Of a DNA stretch of 52,495 nucleotides, positions 32,013 to 41,935 are shown one piece after another (position 1 is the stretch's first letter; the number at the start of each line of letters is the position of its first letter). The stretch is from an uncultured Clostridia bacterium. GTDB taxonomy: Bacteria > Bacillota > Clostridia > Christensenellales > UBA1242. The translations under genes were made by a program, and so were the position numbers. The notes under the pieces were generated by a model. It saw only the letters and a program-made list of their open reading frames with translations, was not told the origin of the DNA and did no database searches. The stretch spans positions 1 through 52,495 of the forward strand of contig CAMEKS010000005.1 in NCBI GenBank assembly GCA_945921465.1, read 5' to 3'.

Positions 32013-32798
32013 ATGAAAACAATTTATTCTATAGTGTATTATTTATTAATAGGGGTTCTAAGTTGGATTATTGGCGTGCTTTTGCTCAGTAAATTTGTTT
32101 GCAATGGTTTAGCATTGATATTAGGTGCGACAGCAATTGCGATTGCTATCATTCTGATCGCATACTGCATTAACATCAAAAAAGAGCCAAAAAAAGAAAA
32201 GACAGTCAAAATCACTACCGATTTGCAAAAGTTACGGGATTATATGTTGTATTCTTCTCTAAGCGAAAAGATGAATTACTTAAAATCAATATTAAACGAA
32301 TCAGATTACAAAAAATCCACCAACAATAAATATCTATATTACAAAAAATCAATTATATATCCAATTTTTAACAAAGAACAAATAGATTCTGGCGATATAA
32401 TAGAAACAATTTCGAATTATTCTGACAAGTATAGTAATATTACGATAATTTGTATAGACTACGATAAAAACTCGATAGAATTAAGTAAAAAATTAGAAAA
32501 GCCAATTACTTTGATTAATATTAAAGAATTATACTTAAAATATATATTAGACAAAATATCAATCCCCAACCCACCTATTAATCAAACTCCTAAAAACAAT
32601 TTTAATTGGTCATATATTAAACAGACAATGCTCAACGAAAATAATTGGAAAAAATATTTAGGATTTGGATTTTGCTTACTTATATTTGGAATATTTAATC
32701 GACAGCGTATATATTTTGTTGTATTTGCATCACTATTTTGGACTTTATCAATAATTTCTCTATCCAAGAAATTGTTTCGAAGATCAAATCAAAAATAA
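32013..32798 (+). CDS. hypothetical membrane protein; possible restriction-endonuclease-like (Mrr-like) central domain
   Basis: Two N-terminal and one or two C-terminal TM segments; central ITIICIDYDKNSIELSKKLEKPITLINIKELYLKYI resembles the end of Mrr-type folds. ATG at 32013. Confidence 0.6.
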   Translation: MKTIYSIVYYLLIGVLSWIIGVLLLSKFVCNGLALILGATAIAIAIILIAYCINIKKEPKKEKTVKITTDLQKLRDYMLYSSLSEKMNYLKSILNESDYKKSTNNKYLYYKKSIIYPIFNKEQIDSGDIIETISNYSDKYSNITIICIDYDKNSIELSKKLEKPITLINIKELYLKYILDKISIPNPPINQTPKNNFNWSYIKQTMLNENNWKKYLGFGFCLLIFGIFNRQRIYFVVFASLFWTLSIISLSKKLFRRSNQK

Positions 32799-33077
32799 AC
32801 ACAGATATCTATATAAATCAGACCACATATACTCAAGTAACTTACAGGTTATTTCACATCATATTAGCGTTTGAGTTTTTGTTTATCATTTTTTTATAAT
32901 ACAAATTGCATTTGCAATGATAATCATTATTCAACTAACAAATCTATAAAAAATTACAATTATACAAATATGTGCGTGCTATATTGCAAATGATTTGCTT
33001 TTTCTTTAATTAAACAAAATAAAAATTAATCTAAAATTTATATAATTAGCAATCAAATAACAATATAAGACATAAAA

Positions 33078-34787
33078 TTACAAGGCCATTTTGAATTTAT
33101 TTGCCTCGTCTATCAACTCCTTAGAATGAAGCATAGCATATTCAGTGCTGTCTATTACACCTATCATTCTGCCGATTTCTTCGGTCCGCTCTCCCTCATT
33201 AAGCAATCTTATATTAGTATATGTCCTACAATTATCTTCTAATTTGTTTATTTTGTAGTGACCATCTGCAAAAGAGGCAATCTGTGCCAAGTGTGTAATG
33301 CATAGCACTTGATTTTTTTGTGATATTCTTGTAATTTTCTTGCCTACAACACTACCTGTATTACCACCAATTCCAGCATCAATTTCATCAAAAATTATCG
33401 TCTTATTGGGTTCATCCAAGTTAAGTATAGCCTTGAACGCAAGTGAAAATCTACTCAACTCTCCACCAGAAATAATTCTATCTAATGGTTTAATAGCCTC
33501 ACCCAAATTAGCGCTGAACAAAAACTCAACCGAACTTAGTCCATTTTTTGTCAAATCGGATTCTTCAAACTCATCTTTGTTAGGCATTGTAATAGAAGCT
33601 TTGAATTGCGCATTTGGCATATTCAAATCTTTCAATTCACCAAGTAGCAACCTCTCAAACTCTCTCGCCTTTGCCACTCTAATATCTTGCATTTTAGTAC
33701 AAAGTACATATATATCGTCAAGTAACTGTGTTTTTTCTTCATTTAATCTTGCCAATTCTGCATCGCAATTAATTAACATATTAAGCCTTATTTTTGATTG
33801 TTCAAGATATGCCAAAACATCAGAGATTGTACTGCCATACTTACGCTTCATATCTTTAATAATCTCTAATCTATCCATTATATTATTAACATCTTGATCA
33901 GAATAATTTATATTATTAATACACTGGGAAATTGACGAAACAATATCATCTAGTTCCCACCTCACAGATGTTAGACGATCTTTTAGTGAACCCACATCAT
34001 TATACAATCCAGAAATTGGTGATAAATCTGAGATGGAGTTCTTGACTAATTCCACTACATCGACTCCACCCGCCAACTCATCATATGCCCCGTGCAAAGC
34101 AGTCACAATCTTTTCCGAATTAATCATCTCAATTCTTTTAGTTTCCAGTTCATCATCCTCGCCTTCTTGCAAGTCCGCATCTTCTATCTGATTAATCTCA
34201 AACTGCAATAATTCTATCTCCCTAGAACGCTGTCTTTCGTCTCCACCTAGCCTTGAAATCCCCCTATTATATTCGGAAAGCTTATTCAATTTATCCAATA
34301 AATCAACTTTTAATTTTTCAATTTCAGCACCAATAAACTTGTCTAAATACGCAATATGATTGTCTGCCTTAAGTAAAGCAAAACTATCGTGCTGACCAAA
34401 AATATCAAGAAGTTCTGCAGATATTTTGCGAAAGACATTCATTGTTGTCAATATCCCATTAAGCCTATATTCAGACCTACCATTTATATTAACCACTCGA
34501 GAAAGAGATACAGTCTCATCAATTTCGATATCAAATTCCTTAGCCACATTCAGCAATTTACTTCCATCCAAATCAGCAATATCAAATATAGCCTCAACCT
34601 TAGCATAGGGTCTGCCACTCTTTATTAAACTCTTATCTGCCTTTTCACCCAATAGCAAACAAATAGAATCAATCAATATAGATTTTCCCGCCCCAGTCTC
34701 ACCAGTAAACACATTGAACCCATCTGTAAAATCAATCCTAACTTCATCTATCAAAGCAACATCTTTAATATATAATGATTTAAGCAT
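33078..34787 (-). CDS. recN: DNA repair protein RecN
   Basis: MLKSLYIKDVALIDEVRIDFTDGFNVFTGETGAGKSILIDSI; FDEIDAGIGG. Confidence 0.97.
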   Translation of the reverse strand: MLKSLYIKDVALIDEVRIDFTDGFNVFTGETGAGKSILIDSICLLLGEKADKSLIKSGRPYAKVEAIFDIADLDGSKLLNVAKEFDIEIDETVSLSRVVNINGRSEYRLNGILTTMNVFRKISAELLDIFGQHDSFALLKADNHIAYLDKFIGAEIEKLKVDLLDKLNKLSEYNRGISRLGGDERQRSREIELLQFEINQIEDADLQEGEDDELETKRIEMINSEKIVTALHGAYDELAGGVDVVELVKNSISDLSPISGLYNDVGSLKDRLTSVRWELDDIVSSISQCINNINYSDQDVNNIMDRLEIIKDMKRKYGSTISDVLAYLEQSKIRLNMLINCDAELARLNEEKTQLLDDIYVLCTKMQDIRVAKAREFERLLLGELKDLNMPNAQFKASITMPNKDEFEESDLTKNGLSSVEFLFSANLGEAIKPLDRIISGGELSRFSLAFKAILNLDEPNKTIIFDEIDAGIGGNTGSVVGKKITRISQKNQVLCITHLAQIASFADGHYKINKLEDNCRTYTNIRLLNEGERTEEIGRMIGVIDSTEYAMLHSKELIDEANKFKMAL

Positions 34788-34931
34788 ACTTCCTCACTCA
34801 ATCAATTTTGATTAAACGCATATAACAACAAATTATAAGAAATCGAATTAATAATATTCTAACAAATCTTAATATATTTGACAAATATTTTAACACACTT
34901 TCGAACATTTTTTCGACCAGCGATTGCGTTT

Positions 34932-34970
34932 GTAAAAAAAATGAAATAGCCCTTGGTGCAGACTATTTCT
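34932..34970 (-). terminator. argR terminator
   Basis: GAAATAG/CTATTTC stem followed on the minus strand by ATTTTTTTT. Confidence 0.7.
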
Positions 34971-35031
34971 GTAATAAAAATAAAACAACAACAAAACAAT
35001 AATTACCCTAAATAAATTATCTAGGTATCTA

Positions 35032-35481
35032 TTATGCTATAAGTGACGCTATACGCTCACTTACCAGTTCGGCATCCGATTGATCTTTGGTTATAATAAG
35101 CACAGTATCATCACCATATGTAATACCCAATACTTGAGTAATTGCATACTCCCGAATTATGGAAGAAACAAATCCAGCCATACCATTCAATACTTTAACA
35201 ACAAGCAAATTATTGACTACGGTGTTAGAGATAACACAATCCCTAAACATAGACAATGTCTTATCTGTCAAAGATTTAGTCGAAGAAGGTGTAGCATATT
35301 TATACTTCTTGTTATCCGAAATGATTTTGATCAGACCCAACTCCTTAATATCTCTACTAATTGTAGCCTGAGTAACATCATATTTCGCATTACGAAGTGC
35401 AGTCACCAACTCTTCTTGAGTCTCAATCTCATTGTTGGTAATAATCTCTAATATCTTATTGTGTCTGGAATTTCTAGCCAT
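35032..35481 (-). CDS. argR: arginine repressor
   Basis: RHNKILEIITNNEIETQEELVTALRNAKYDVTQATISRDIKELGLIKI; C-terminal GDDTVLIITKDQSDAELVSERI. Confidence 0.95.
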   Translation of the reverse strand: MARNSRHNKILEIITNNEIETQEELVTALRNAKYDVTQATISRDIKELGLIKIISDNKKYKYATPSSTKSLTDKTLSMFRDCVISNTVVNNLLVVKVLNGMAGFVSSIIREYAITQVLGITYGDDTVLIITKDQSDAELVSERIASLIA

Positions 35482-35517
35482 AATACCACCTTATGATATA
35501 CCTTTGAAAAATAATTC

Positions 35518-35630
35518 TGCATAATTATAAACAAATATTTCTCAAATGTCAAAATAATTATACACCATTTTGTATTTTAATGCAATACTTTTTTGTATAT
35601 TTATGCAAAGATTTTATGCATAATTATACA
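35518..35630 (-). promoter_or_regulatory. array of putative ArgR boxes upstream of argR
   Basis: TGTATTTTAATGCA (35571-35584), TGTATATTTATGCA (35594-35607), TGCATAATTATACA (35617-35630), plus partial TGCATAATTATAAA (35518-35531) and TAATTATACA (35555-35564). Confidence 0.75.
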
Positions 35631-35634
35631 TAAG

Positions 35635-35663
35635 AAAAATCGGCTAAATTAAGCCGATTTTTA
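35635..35663 (-). terminator. proS terminator
   Basis: AAAAATCGGCT-AAATTA-AGCCGATTTTT. Confidence 0.85.
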
Positions 35664-35707
35664 CCCATAGTAAATATTTATAAATTAATTTATTCACGAA
35701 TTATTCA

Positions 35708-37381
35708 TTAAAAACGCTTTGCTAAATCTGCCAAATCAACCAACTCTCGCTTCATAGTCGACCTAACAACTAACTCCGCCTTGCCCTCAGATGTATATTT
35801 ACCTACAACTATAATGTAAGGCACACCAATCAATTCGGCGTCTTTCAATTTCGCTCCTATACCATCTGCTCTATCATCCAATAGCACTTCCACCTTCTTG
35901 TCCAATAAAGACTGATACAATGTTTCTGCTGCTTCTACGATATCTTTATCTTTCATATTTGCAATTACTATATCAACTTTGTAAGGAGCAACTTCTTCTG
36001 GTAACACAATACCATATTCATCTGAATATTGTTCCACTATTGCACTCATTGTTCGAGTCACCCCAATTCCATACGCACCCATTTGCATATATTGGCTCTT
36101 GCCATTCTCATCCAAATATTTGCACTGTAGCTCTTCGGTATATCTGGTGTTTTGTTTGAAAATATGACCTACCTCTATACCTCTAATGCTTCTTAATTCT
36201 CCGCCGCAAACAACACATTTATCTCCCGCTTGAGCCTTCTTGATATCTGCAAAATTGTCAATATGAATGTCTCTAAGGTTTGCATTTTCGTAATGATAAT
36301 CTATTTCATTTGCTCCAATAATAAAGTTGACCATATTTTTTACTGAATTATCTGCTACTATTTCACAATTATGCAATCCAAATGGACCAACAAAACCTGC
36401 AACTGAGCCAATGTCTTCTATATCTTGCAATGACGCCATCTCTATATTCATACCGCCTACTGCTCTGATCAACTTGGTTTCTTCAACCTCTCTATCACCT
36501 GGGACCAAAGCCACAATAGTACGCTTACCATCTATCTTATACACAATAGCTTTAAGCATATCTTTTGCTACCTTGCCTAGAGATTTTGCTAGGTCATCAA
36601 CAGTCTTTAACTTAGGAGTATGGCGTTTTGTTTTGTTTAGCAACTCAACCCCACTATTATCTACTGGGTGATAATCACATTCTGCTTTTTCTGTATTAGC
36701 GGCATACCCGCAGTCGCATACAATAATTTCGTCCTCACCAATATTGGATTTAACCATAAATTCTTGGGATGCATCTCCACCCATTGTTCCATTATCGGCA
36801 TTTACAATTACAAAATCAAGCCCCAATCTATTAAAGATTCGTTTATAAGTATCAGCCATAATATTGTATGAATTGTCTAGCCCTGCTTTGTCAACATCGT
36901 AGCTATAAGCATCTTTCATTAAAAATTCTTTGCCACGCATTAACCCAAATCTTGGTCTGACCTCATCACGATATTTGTTTTGGATTTGATACAAAATTAA
37001 TGGCAGTTGCTTGTAACTAGTAACAGCATCCTTCACTACATTGGTAAAAATCTCTTCGTGAGATGGCCCTAAGCATAATTCCTTTCCCGATCTATCAAAC
37101 AATCTAAACATATCTTTACCAAAATGTTCAACCCTGCTCGCATATGCTTCTATTGGAAGCAAACTAGTCATTTGCATTTCACAAGCACCCGACTTATCCA
37201 TCTCTTCTCTAATAATATCGCATAGCTTCCTTAGCATCCTTAAGCCTAGTGGCATAAACAAATATACTCCAGCCGATTGTTTCTTAATATACCCAGCCCT
37301 AACCATCAGTTTATGGCTTTTTATTTCCGCATCTTGTGGATTTTCTCTATATGTCTTAAAAAACATTTTTGAAATTCTCAT
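35708..37381 (-). CDS. proS: prolyl-tRNA synthetase
   Basis: MRISKMFFKTYRENPQDAEIKSHKLMVRAGYIKKQSAGVYLFMPLGLRML; class II motifs and central editing domain. Confidence 0.97.
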   Translation of the reverse strand: MRISKMFFKTYRENPQDAEIKSHKLMVRAGYIKKQSAGVYLFMPLGLRMLRKLCDIIREEMDKSGACEMQMTSLLPIEAYASRVEHFGKDMFRLFDRSGKELCLGPSHEEIFTNVVKDAVTSYKQLPLILYQIQNKYRDEVRPRFGLMRGKEFLMKDAYSYDVDKAGLDNSYNIMADTYKRIFNRLGLDFVIVNADNGTMGGDASQEFMVKSNIGEDEIIVCDCGYAANTEKAECDYHPVDNSGVELLNKTKRHTPKLKTVDDLAKSLGKVAKDMLKAIVYKIDGKRTIVALVPGDREVEETKLIRAVGGMNIEMASLQDIEDIGSVAGFVGPFGLHNCEIVADNSVKNMVNFIIGANEIDYHYENANLRDIHIDNFADIKKAQAGDKCVVCGGELRSIRGIEVGHIFKQNTRYTEELQCKYLDENGKSQYMQMGAYGIGVTRTMSAIVEQYSDEYGIVLPEEVAPYKVDIVIANMKDKDIVEAAETLYQSLLDKKVEVLLDDRADGIGAKLKDAELIGVPYIIVVGKYTSEGKAELVVRSTMKRELVDLADLAKRF

Positions 37382-37390
37382 AATTTTCTC

Positions 37391-37591
37391 CTACAAATTT
37401 TCTTCTATCATTTCTTCTATTTTATTCCTAAGCACAGTCACTTTGCCTTTGGTTTCTTCTAATTCTTTTATAGATTCTTCTATAATACCACACGCTTCGG
37501 TGTATTTCTTATAAGACTCATCTAAAGATATGTTTTCATCTTCCAATTCTTTAGATAATACTTTTAACTTTTCCAAATTCTTATCTATCAT
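37391..37591 (-). CDS. xseB: exodeoxyribonuclease VII small subunit
   Basis: 66 aa; LEKLKVLSKELEDENISLDESYKKYTEA; upstream xseA. Confidence 0.9.
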   Translation of the reverse strand: MIDKNLEKLKVLSKELEDENISLDESYKKYTEACGIIEESIKELEETKGKVTVLRNKIEEMIEENL

Positions 37592-38781
37592 AAATCTTCT
37601 CCTCTATTGACACCATCTACTATTGCACTGATTTTACCGTTCATCAAGCTCACCTCTATTGGTTGCCCAACTAATACATCAGCCACACTCTTGATCAATC
37701 TGCCATTGGCAAATACTTTAACAAAGCCTTTGTCTGTCAAGGATGCTATATCATAATGAGCAAACTTACTCTTATAATCATTAATCGCAACCATTGTGGC
37801 ATTAAGCTTGCTTAAGCACAATCTCTCGACCATAAATAATGATTTGAATAACTGATTCTTGGTCTGCAAAATTAAATTAGCAATTTGCTTATCATTACGC
37901 ATATTGCATAACTTTATATCTTGAGACCTATCAATTATTTTCTGATTAATCTTATTAGTTGCATCATCCAAAATTCCTTGCAGCAATTCATACTCGTCGG
38001 ATTTCTTATTTACCACCAACTCCGCCGCTGCAGATGGTGTAGGCGCTCTAAGATCGGACACAAAATCTATTATTGTATAATCAGTTTCGTGGCCAACTGC
38101 ACTAACTAAAGGCTTACGACACCTAAATGCAGCATCTGCTACAATCTCAGTATTAAATGGCTGCAAATCTTCTATACTACCACCGCCTCTAGCCACAATT
38201 ATCACATCTACTTTATCATAAGTCGAAAAGAAATCTATTGCTTTTGCAATTTCCTTATCTGCACCCAACCCTTGGACTTTGACTGGATATAACACTATAT
38301 CCACAGTATCATTACGCCTAGTAGTGACATCTATTATATCTTGAATAACAGCACCTGTTTCGCTACTCACCACTCCAATTCGCCTAACCCTTGCGGGTAG
38401 TGGTCGCTTGATAGCCTCATCAAAATATCCTTTTGCTTCTAACTTAGACTTTAACTCTAAGAATTGTTGATATAACAAGCCAATACCAAATCTTTCTATA
38501 CTAAAAGCATTAAAACTTAATTTGCCACCTTTGACATAATAGCTAACTCTTCCACCAACAACTACTTGATCTCCCACTTCAAAAGCAGGGAAAGAATCTG
38601 CTCCAAAAAGAACGCAAGGAAGCACACCCATCTCGTCTTTTAGATTAAAATATGCAATACCATTAGTTACTTTATATGTGCCTATTTCGCCGTAAACAAA
38701 AATATTTTGAAGCATTAATTCTGCATCAAAAATACTCTTAATATAATTATTAACCTGACTAACAGATATTGCATTCTCCAC
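37588..38781 (-). CDS. xseA: exodeoxyribonuclease VII large subunit
   Basis: ISVSQVNNYIKSIFDAELMLQNIFVYGEIGTYK; VARGGGSIEDLQPFN; SAVGHETDYTIIDFVSDLRAPTPSAAAEL. Confidence 0.97.
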   Translation of the reverse strand: MENAISVSQVNNYIKSIFDAELMLQNIFVYGEIGTYKVTNGIAYFNLKDEMGVLPCVLFGADSFPAFEVGDQVVVGGRVSYYVKGGKLSFNAFSIERFGIGLLYQQFLELKSKLEAKGYFDEAIKRPLPARVRRIGVVSSETGAVIQDIIDVTTRRNDTVDIVLYPVKVQGLGADKEIAKAIDFFSTYDKVDVIIVARGGGSIEDLQPFNTEIVADAAFRCRKPLVSAVGHETDYTIIDFVSDLRAPTPSAAAELVVNKKSDEYELLQGILDDATNKINQKIIDRSQDIKLCNMRNDKQIANLILQTKNQLFKSLFMVERLCLSKLNATMVAINDYKSKFAHYDIASLTDKGFVKVFANGRLIKSVADVLVGQPIEVSLMNGKISAIVDGVNRGEDL

Positions 38782-39227
38782 TATTTTTCTATATCCAAAT
38801 CCTCAATTATTTTAGCAAGTATACCATTGATAAAACCTGCACTTTTGTCGGTAGAATATTTTTTTGCCAACTCCACCGCTTCGTTGACTACAATCTTAGT
38901 AGGCGTCTGCTTATAATATATCAACTCGTTAACAGCCAGTACTATAATAGATAGATCCAACTTAAACATATTGTCCACAGTATATCCCATTACCTGCTTA
39001 GCAATTATATCAATAATCTCTTGTTTGTGTTTTAGCACACTTAGATAATTAGTTTTAATAAAATCTACATTATCAGCGTCTAATTCAGATATGTTGACCA
39101 CATACGTATCCATATCCATGTTCTCACCAGCAACAAAATTTTCGTAGGTAATACTATCTTTAGACTCTACAAACATATTCTCAAATACCAATTTGAACAA
39201 TATATCTCTTGCGTTTTTTCTTCCCAT
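38781..39227 (-). CDS. nusB: transcription antitermination factor NusB
   Basis: RKNARDILFKLVFENMF..., VVNEAVELAKKYSTDKSAGFINGILAKI. Confidence 0.93.
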   Translation of the reverse strand: MGRKNARDILFKLVFENMFVESKDSITYENFVAGENMDMDTYVVNISELDADNVDFIKTNYLSVLKHKQEIIDIIAKQVMGYTVDNMFKLDLSIIVLAVNELIYYKQTPTKIVVNEAVELAKKYSTDKSAGFINGILAKIIEDLDIEK

Positions 39228-39464
39228 AGTTATTTACTCCAGTTATTTTTTTAACATAATTATATAGTAGACATGGGCTTTGCAATAATTTGAGCTTACT
39301 CGTTAAATTATACTTGTGCGTAAGTATTAACAAATACTTTAGGCATCTACATCTAATAATAAAAGCTCAGATTGCTGATTTCCTTATATGCAATTTATCT
39401 ACACAAACAGTATATGTTTAGCAAATTTCTTGTACAAGACATCATAAGCCTATCTGCCAAAAAC

Positions 39465-39500
39465 AAAAACACCCAGTAGCACAATGTATCTATTGGGTGG
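39465..39500 (-). terminator. asp23 terminator
   Basis: CACCCAGTAG (39470-39479) / CTATTGGGTG inverted repeat with a T-run on the minus strand. Confidence 0.65.
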
Positions 39501-39509
39501 ATGAATTAT

Positions 39510-39887
39510 TTATACTTCTGCATCATCAGACTTAGAAAAATCTACGCCTATTACATGTACATTAATTTTGTCAATATTAATGTCAATCATAGAAGCAATA
39601 CTATTTTTAATGTTCTCCTGCACCCTATATGCAATCTCTGATACATTGTAGCCATAATAAACATTGATATATACGTCTACTGTCATAGAATTATTAAGAT
39701 AAGATATCCTGACGCCCTCGGCAAAATTCTTGCTAAACCATCTCTTAAGAGCACAGCCATACCTAGTATCAATAGAACTAACACCCGCAATTTCTTTTGT
39801 CGCAAGGTTAATAACTGAATATATTATATTGTCCTTAAAAGTAATTTTACCTTTGGTAGGTCTTAACTTAATCTCATTGCTAGCCAT
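39510..39887 (-). CDS. Asp23/Gls24 family envelope stress protein
   Basis: GKITFKDNIIYSVINLATKEIAGVSSI..., VDVYINVYYGYNVSEIAYRVQENIKNSI. Confidence 0.88.
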   Translation of the reverse strand: MASNEIKLRPTKGKITFKDNIIYSVINLATKEIAGVSSIDTRYGCALKRWFSKNFAEGVRISYLNNSMTVDVYINVYYGYNVSEIAYRVQENIKNSIASMIDINIDKINVHVIGVDFSKSDDAEV

Positions 39888-40249
39888 AATGTTAACGCCC
39901 TCTACTTTTTCATACTAATTAAATATTATCACAATTTAATCAAATATGCAATTAGTTGTATCAATATTTATTTAATTTCTATCCGTATTCGCATTAATTT
40001 CCCAACAATGATACAAATTGCCCATCTCAAACTCTTCCCCCATTATCGCAGGAAGCACTGTTATAGCAGTATTTGAACGCTTTGTCGTCGCAAGTGGTAT
40101 AATTATTCTAACTACTGGCTATTATAACGTCTCTTCTTTTTATTATATTTACTTTTGACTTATATATAAAACTTAGTAGAGATAATCTCTAACAAGATAA
40201 ATTATTGTAAGGAAATGAGTTTGCATCGTTTAATATCTACAAATAAAAA

Positions 40250-40303
40250 AACACCCATATCCCAAACGCCTTTACTTATGCCAAAGCGGGGAATATAGGT
40301 ATT
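40250..40303 (-). terminator. terminator-like nested hairpin after spoIIIAH
   Basis: ACCCATATCCC...GGGGAATATAGGT with T7 on the minus strand. Confidence 0.5.
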
Positions 40304-40369
40304 AATATTTACAAACCTAAGCGCTAATTACACTTACGCCACAGTACTGTATCAGCTTTGCAAAATAAT

Positions 40370-40858
40370 CTAAGCTACTGGAATAATTGTGATATTATCA
40401 ATATCATAATTAGACTTTTGTTCTTGAATTAACTGAACTATTTGTGCCACCTCTGCCTTGCTTAGTTCCGCACTTTTTACAATTACTGTCATACTATCAT
40501 TAAGATCAGACACAATTGCATCCTCAAAACCTTTTGCCTTAATCAAGCCTTCCAAAACTTGCTCACTACGCATTGCCGTAACAATTGCCAATTTTTCTTT
40601 CTCGGCATTAGCAATAGCCTCTTGACTAGAGCTGGCGCTAGTTATAATCGCCTCTAGATATAACAATTCTTGATCTCTAGAATCCGCCCTATTTGTTCGA
40701 TAATTAGTAAAGAAATTAGTTGTAGTTGTGTTAGCATTAACTTGCTGAGTGTCATTATTTTTTATTATAGAATTATTAACTAAAATATTGATTGTGCCAG
40801 TAAGCAAAAGCAGCAAGCAAAACGCTGTAATTATAAAAAATCTTTTTTTCTTAGACAT
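40370..40858 (-). CDS. spoIIIAH: stage III sporulation protein AH
   Basis: N-terminal TM, ASSSQEAIANAEKEKLAIVTAMRSEQVLEGLIKAKGFEDAIVSDL; last gene of the spoIIIA operon. Confidence 0.85.
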   Translation of the reverse strand: MSKKKRFFIITAFCLLLLLTGTINILVNNSIIKNNDTQQVNANTTTTNFFTNYRTNRADSRDQELLYLEAIITSASSSQEAIANAEKEKLAIVTAMRSEQVLEGLIKAKGFEDAIVSDLNDSMTVIVKSAELSKAEVAQIVQLIQEQKSNYDIDNITIIPVA

Positions 40859-40870
40859 AAGTTTACTCCT

Positions 40871-41470
40871 TTATTTTCCAGATAATACTTGAATATTAGA
40901 ACTATTGATATTGGTAAGAGATTTTACTGCTTGAACGATGTCAAGTTTTGTTTTGATATTATCTGCACCTTTGCAGACCACCAACACTCCGCTAATTTGT
41001 GGTAGAATTTCCTTAACAATTAATGGGATTTCACCAGATTCCGAATCTATTAGAATAGGCGTACTAACATCCACAGTATAAGAATTGTTAGTCGAAGATC
41101 CACTAGATGTATTAATTTTTTGCTCGGTCGAATTGGCCAAAACCAATTCTAAAGAACTAGACAATGTAATCATTACCTTAACATTGCTCACACCTTCTAT
41201 GTTGGACAAAACACTGGCCAATTTTTGTTCTAGACTATTACAATAATCTATACTAGATACATAGTAGCCCTTAGCCGTAGTAGATGCAGTTGCAGATGAT
41301 ATAGATTTAGTCGTAGATGTCGAAGAATTGTATTTAAGGCAAAGCACACCTATTACTGCAATCACGGCTATAATTACAATGTATTTTATTTTGCCAGCAG
41401 CAGTTAATTTAGATATAGCATCTTTTAATTTAGTTATCCATTTTTTGTTTGCAGCCTCTTCTTTATCCAT
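40871..41470 (-). CDS. spoIIIAG: stage III sporulation protein AG (ATG 41470)
   Basis: TM plus LEQKLASVLSNIEGVSNVKVMITLSSSLELVLA...GVLVVCKGADNIKTKLDIVQAVKSL. Confidence 0.85.
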   Translation of the reverse strand: MDKEEAANKKWITKLKDAISKLTAAGKIKYIVIIAVIAVIGVLCLKYNSSTSTTKSISSATASTTAKGYYVSSIDYCNSLEQKLASVLSNIEGVSNVKVMITLSSSLELVLANSTEQKINTSSGSSTNNSYTVDVSTPILIDSESGEIPLIVKEILPQISGVLVVCKGADNIKTKLDIVQAVKSLTNINSSNIQVLSGK

Positions 41471-41629
41471 CAAACATTTCCTCTCTCACCCCTTATTCGT
41501 ATAATAGCAAACATCAAGTATTTCTTGGTTTGTTACTTTATCTTATTGCACAAACCATACAATTAGAACTAGTCCGAATTAATTAATTACAACAAAATAT
41601 ATATGCCTTACAAAATATGCCAAAATTGG

Positions 41630-41812
41630 TCATAGCCAGTGTTGCAATGTCTGCAAAATGGGTACCGACACAATAATTAAGATAATAAGACCGAATATAA
41701 AATTAATCGAATCCGCCATTTTGGAGCTAGAAGTATTGACCACATCTATCAACAATCCAAGTATAGCCACCCCAAATAACGACAGTAAAAATTGTGACAT
41801 CAAAGCCTCCAT
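41630..41812 (-). CDS. spoIIIAF: short SpoIIIAF-like protein (60 aa; two TM segments only)
   Basis: Position between AE and AG; MSQFLLSLFGVAILGLLIDVVNTSSSKMADSINFIFGLIILIIVSVPILQTL resembles the SpoIIIAF membrane region. Confidence 0.7.
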   Translation of the reverse strand: MEALMSQFLLSLFGVAILGLLIDVVNTSSSKMADSINFIFGLIILIIVSVPILQTLQHWL

Positions 41813-41935
41813 ATATGATAAATATTATTGATATATTTAATTTATATTAATACTAACTAACTACAAATGCTCTATTTATAGAACTAAAACTGTTAATCAA
41901 ATAATCACAATATGCTATACACAAATTTTTTTAGT

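Noticed and set aside
35600-35700. T-box or amino-acid riboswitch in front of argR/proS
   Set aside because: No T-box motif (TGGNACCGCG) or specifier stem seen; the proS upstream side is not here and the repeats are better explained as ArgR boxes plus a terminator.
39228-39509. Possible small gene in the gap between nusB and asp23
   Set aside because: No ORF with RBS; only a terminator-like hairpin at 39465-39500 is supportable.
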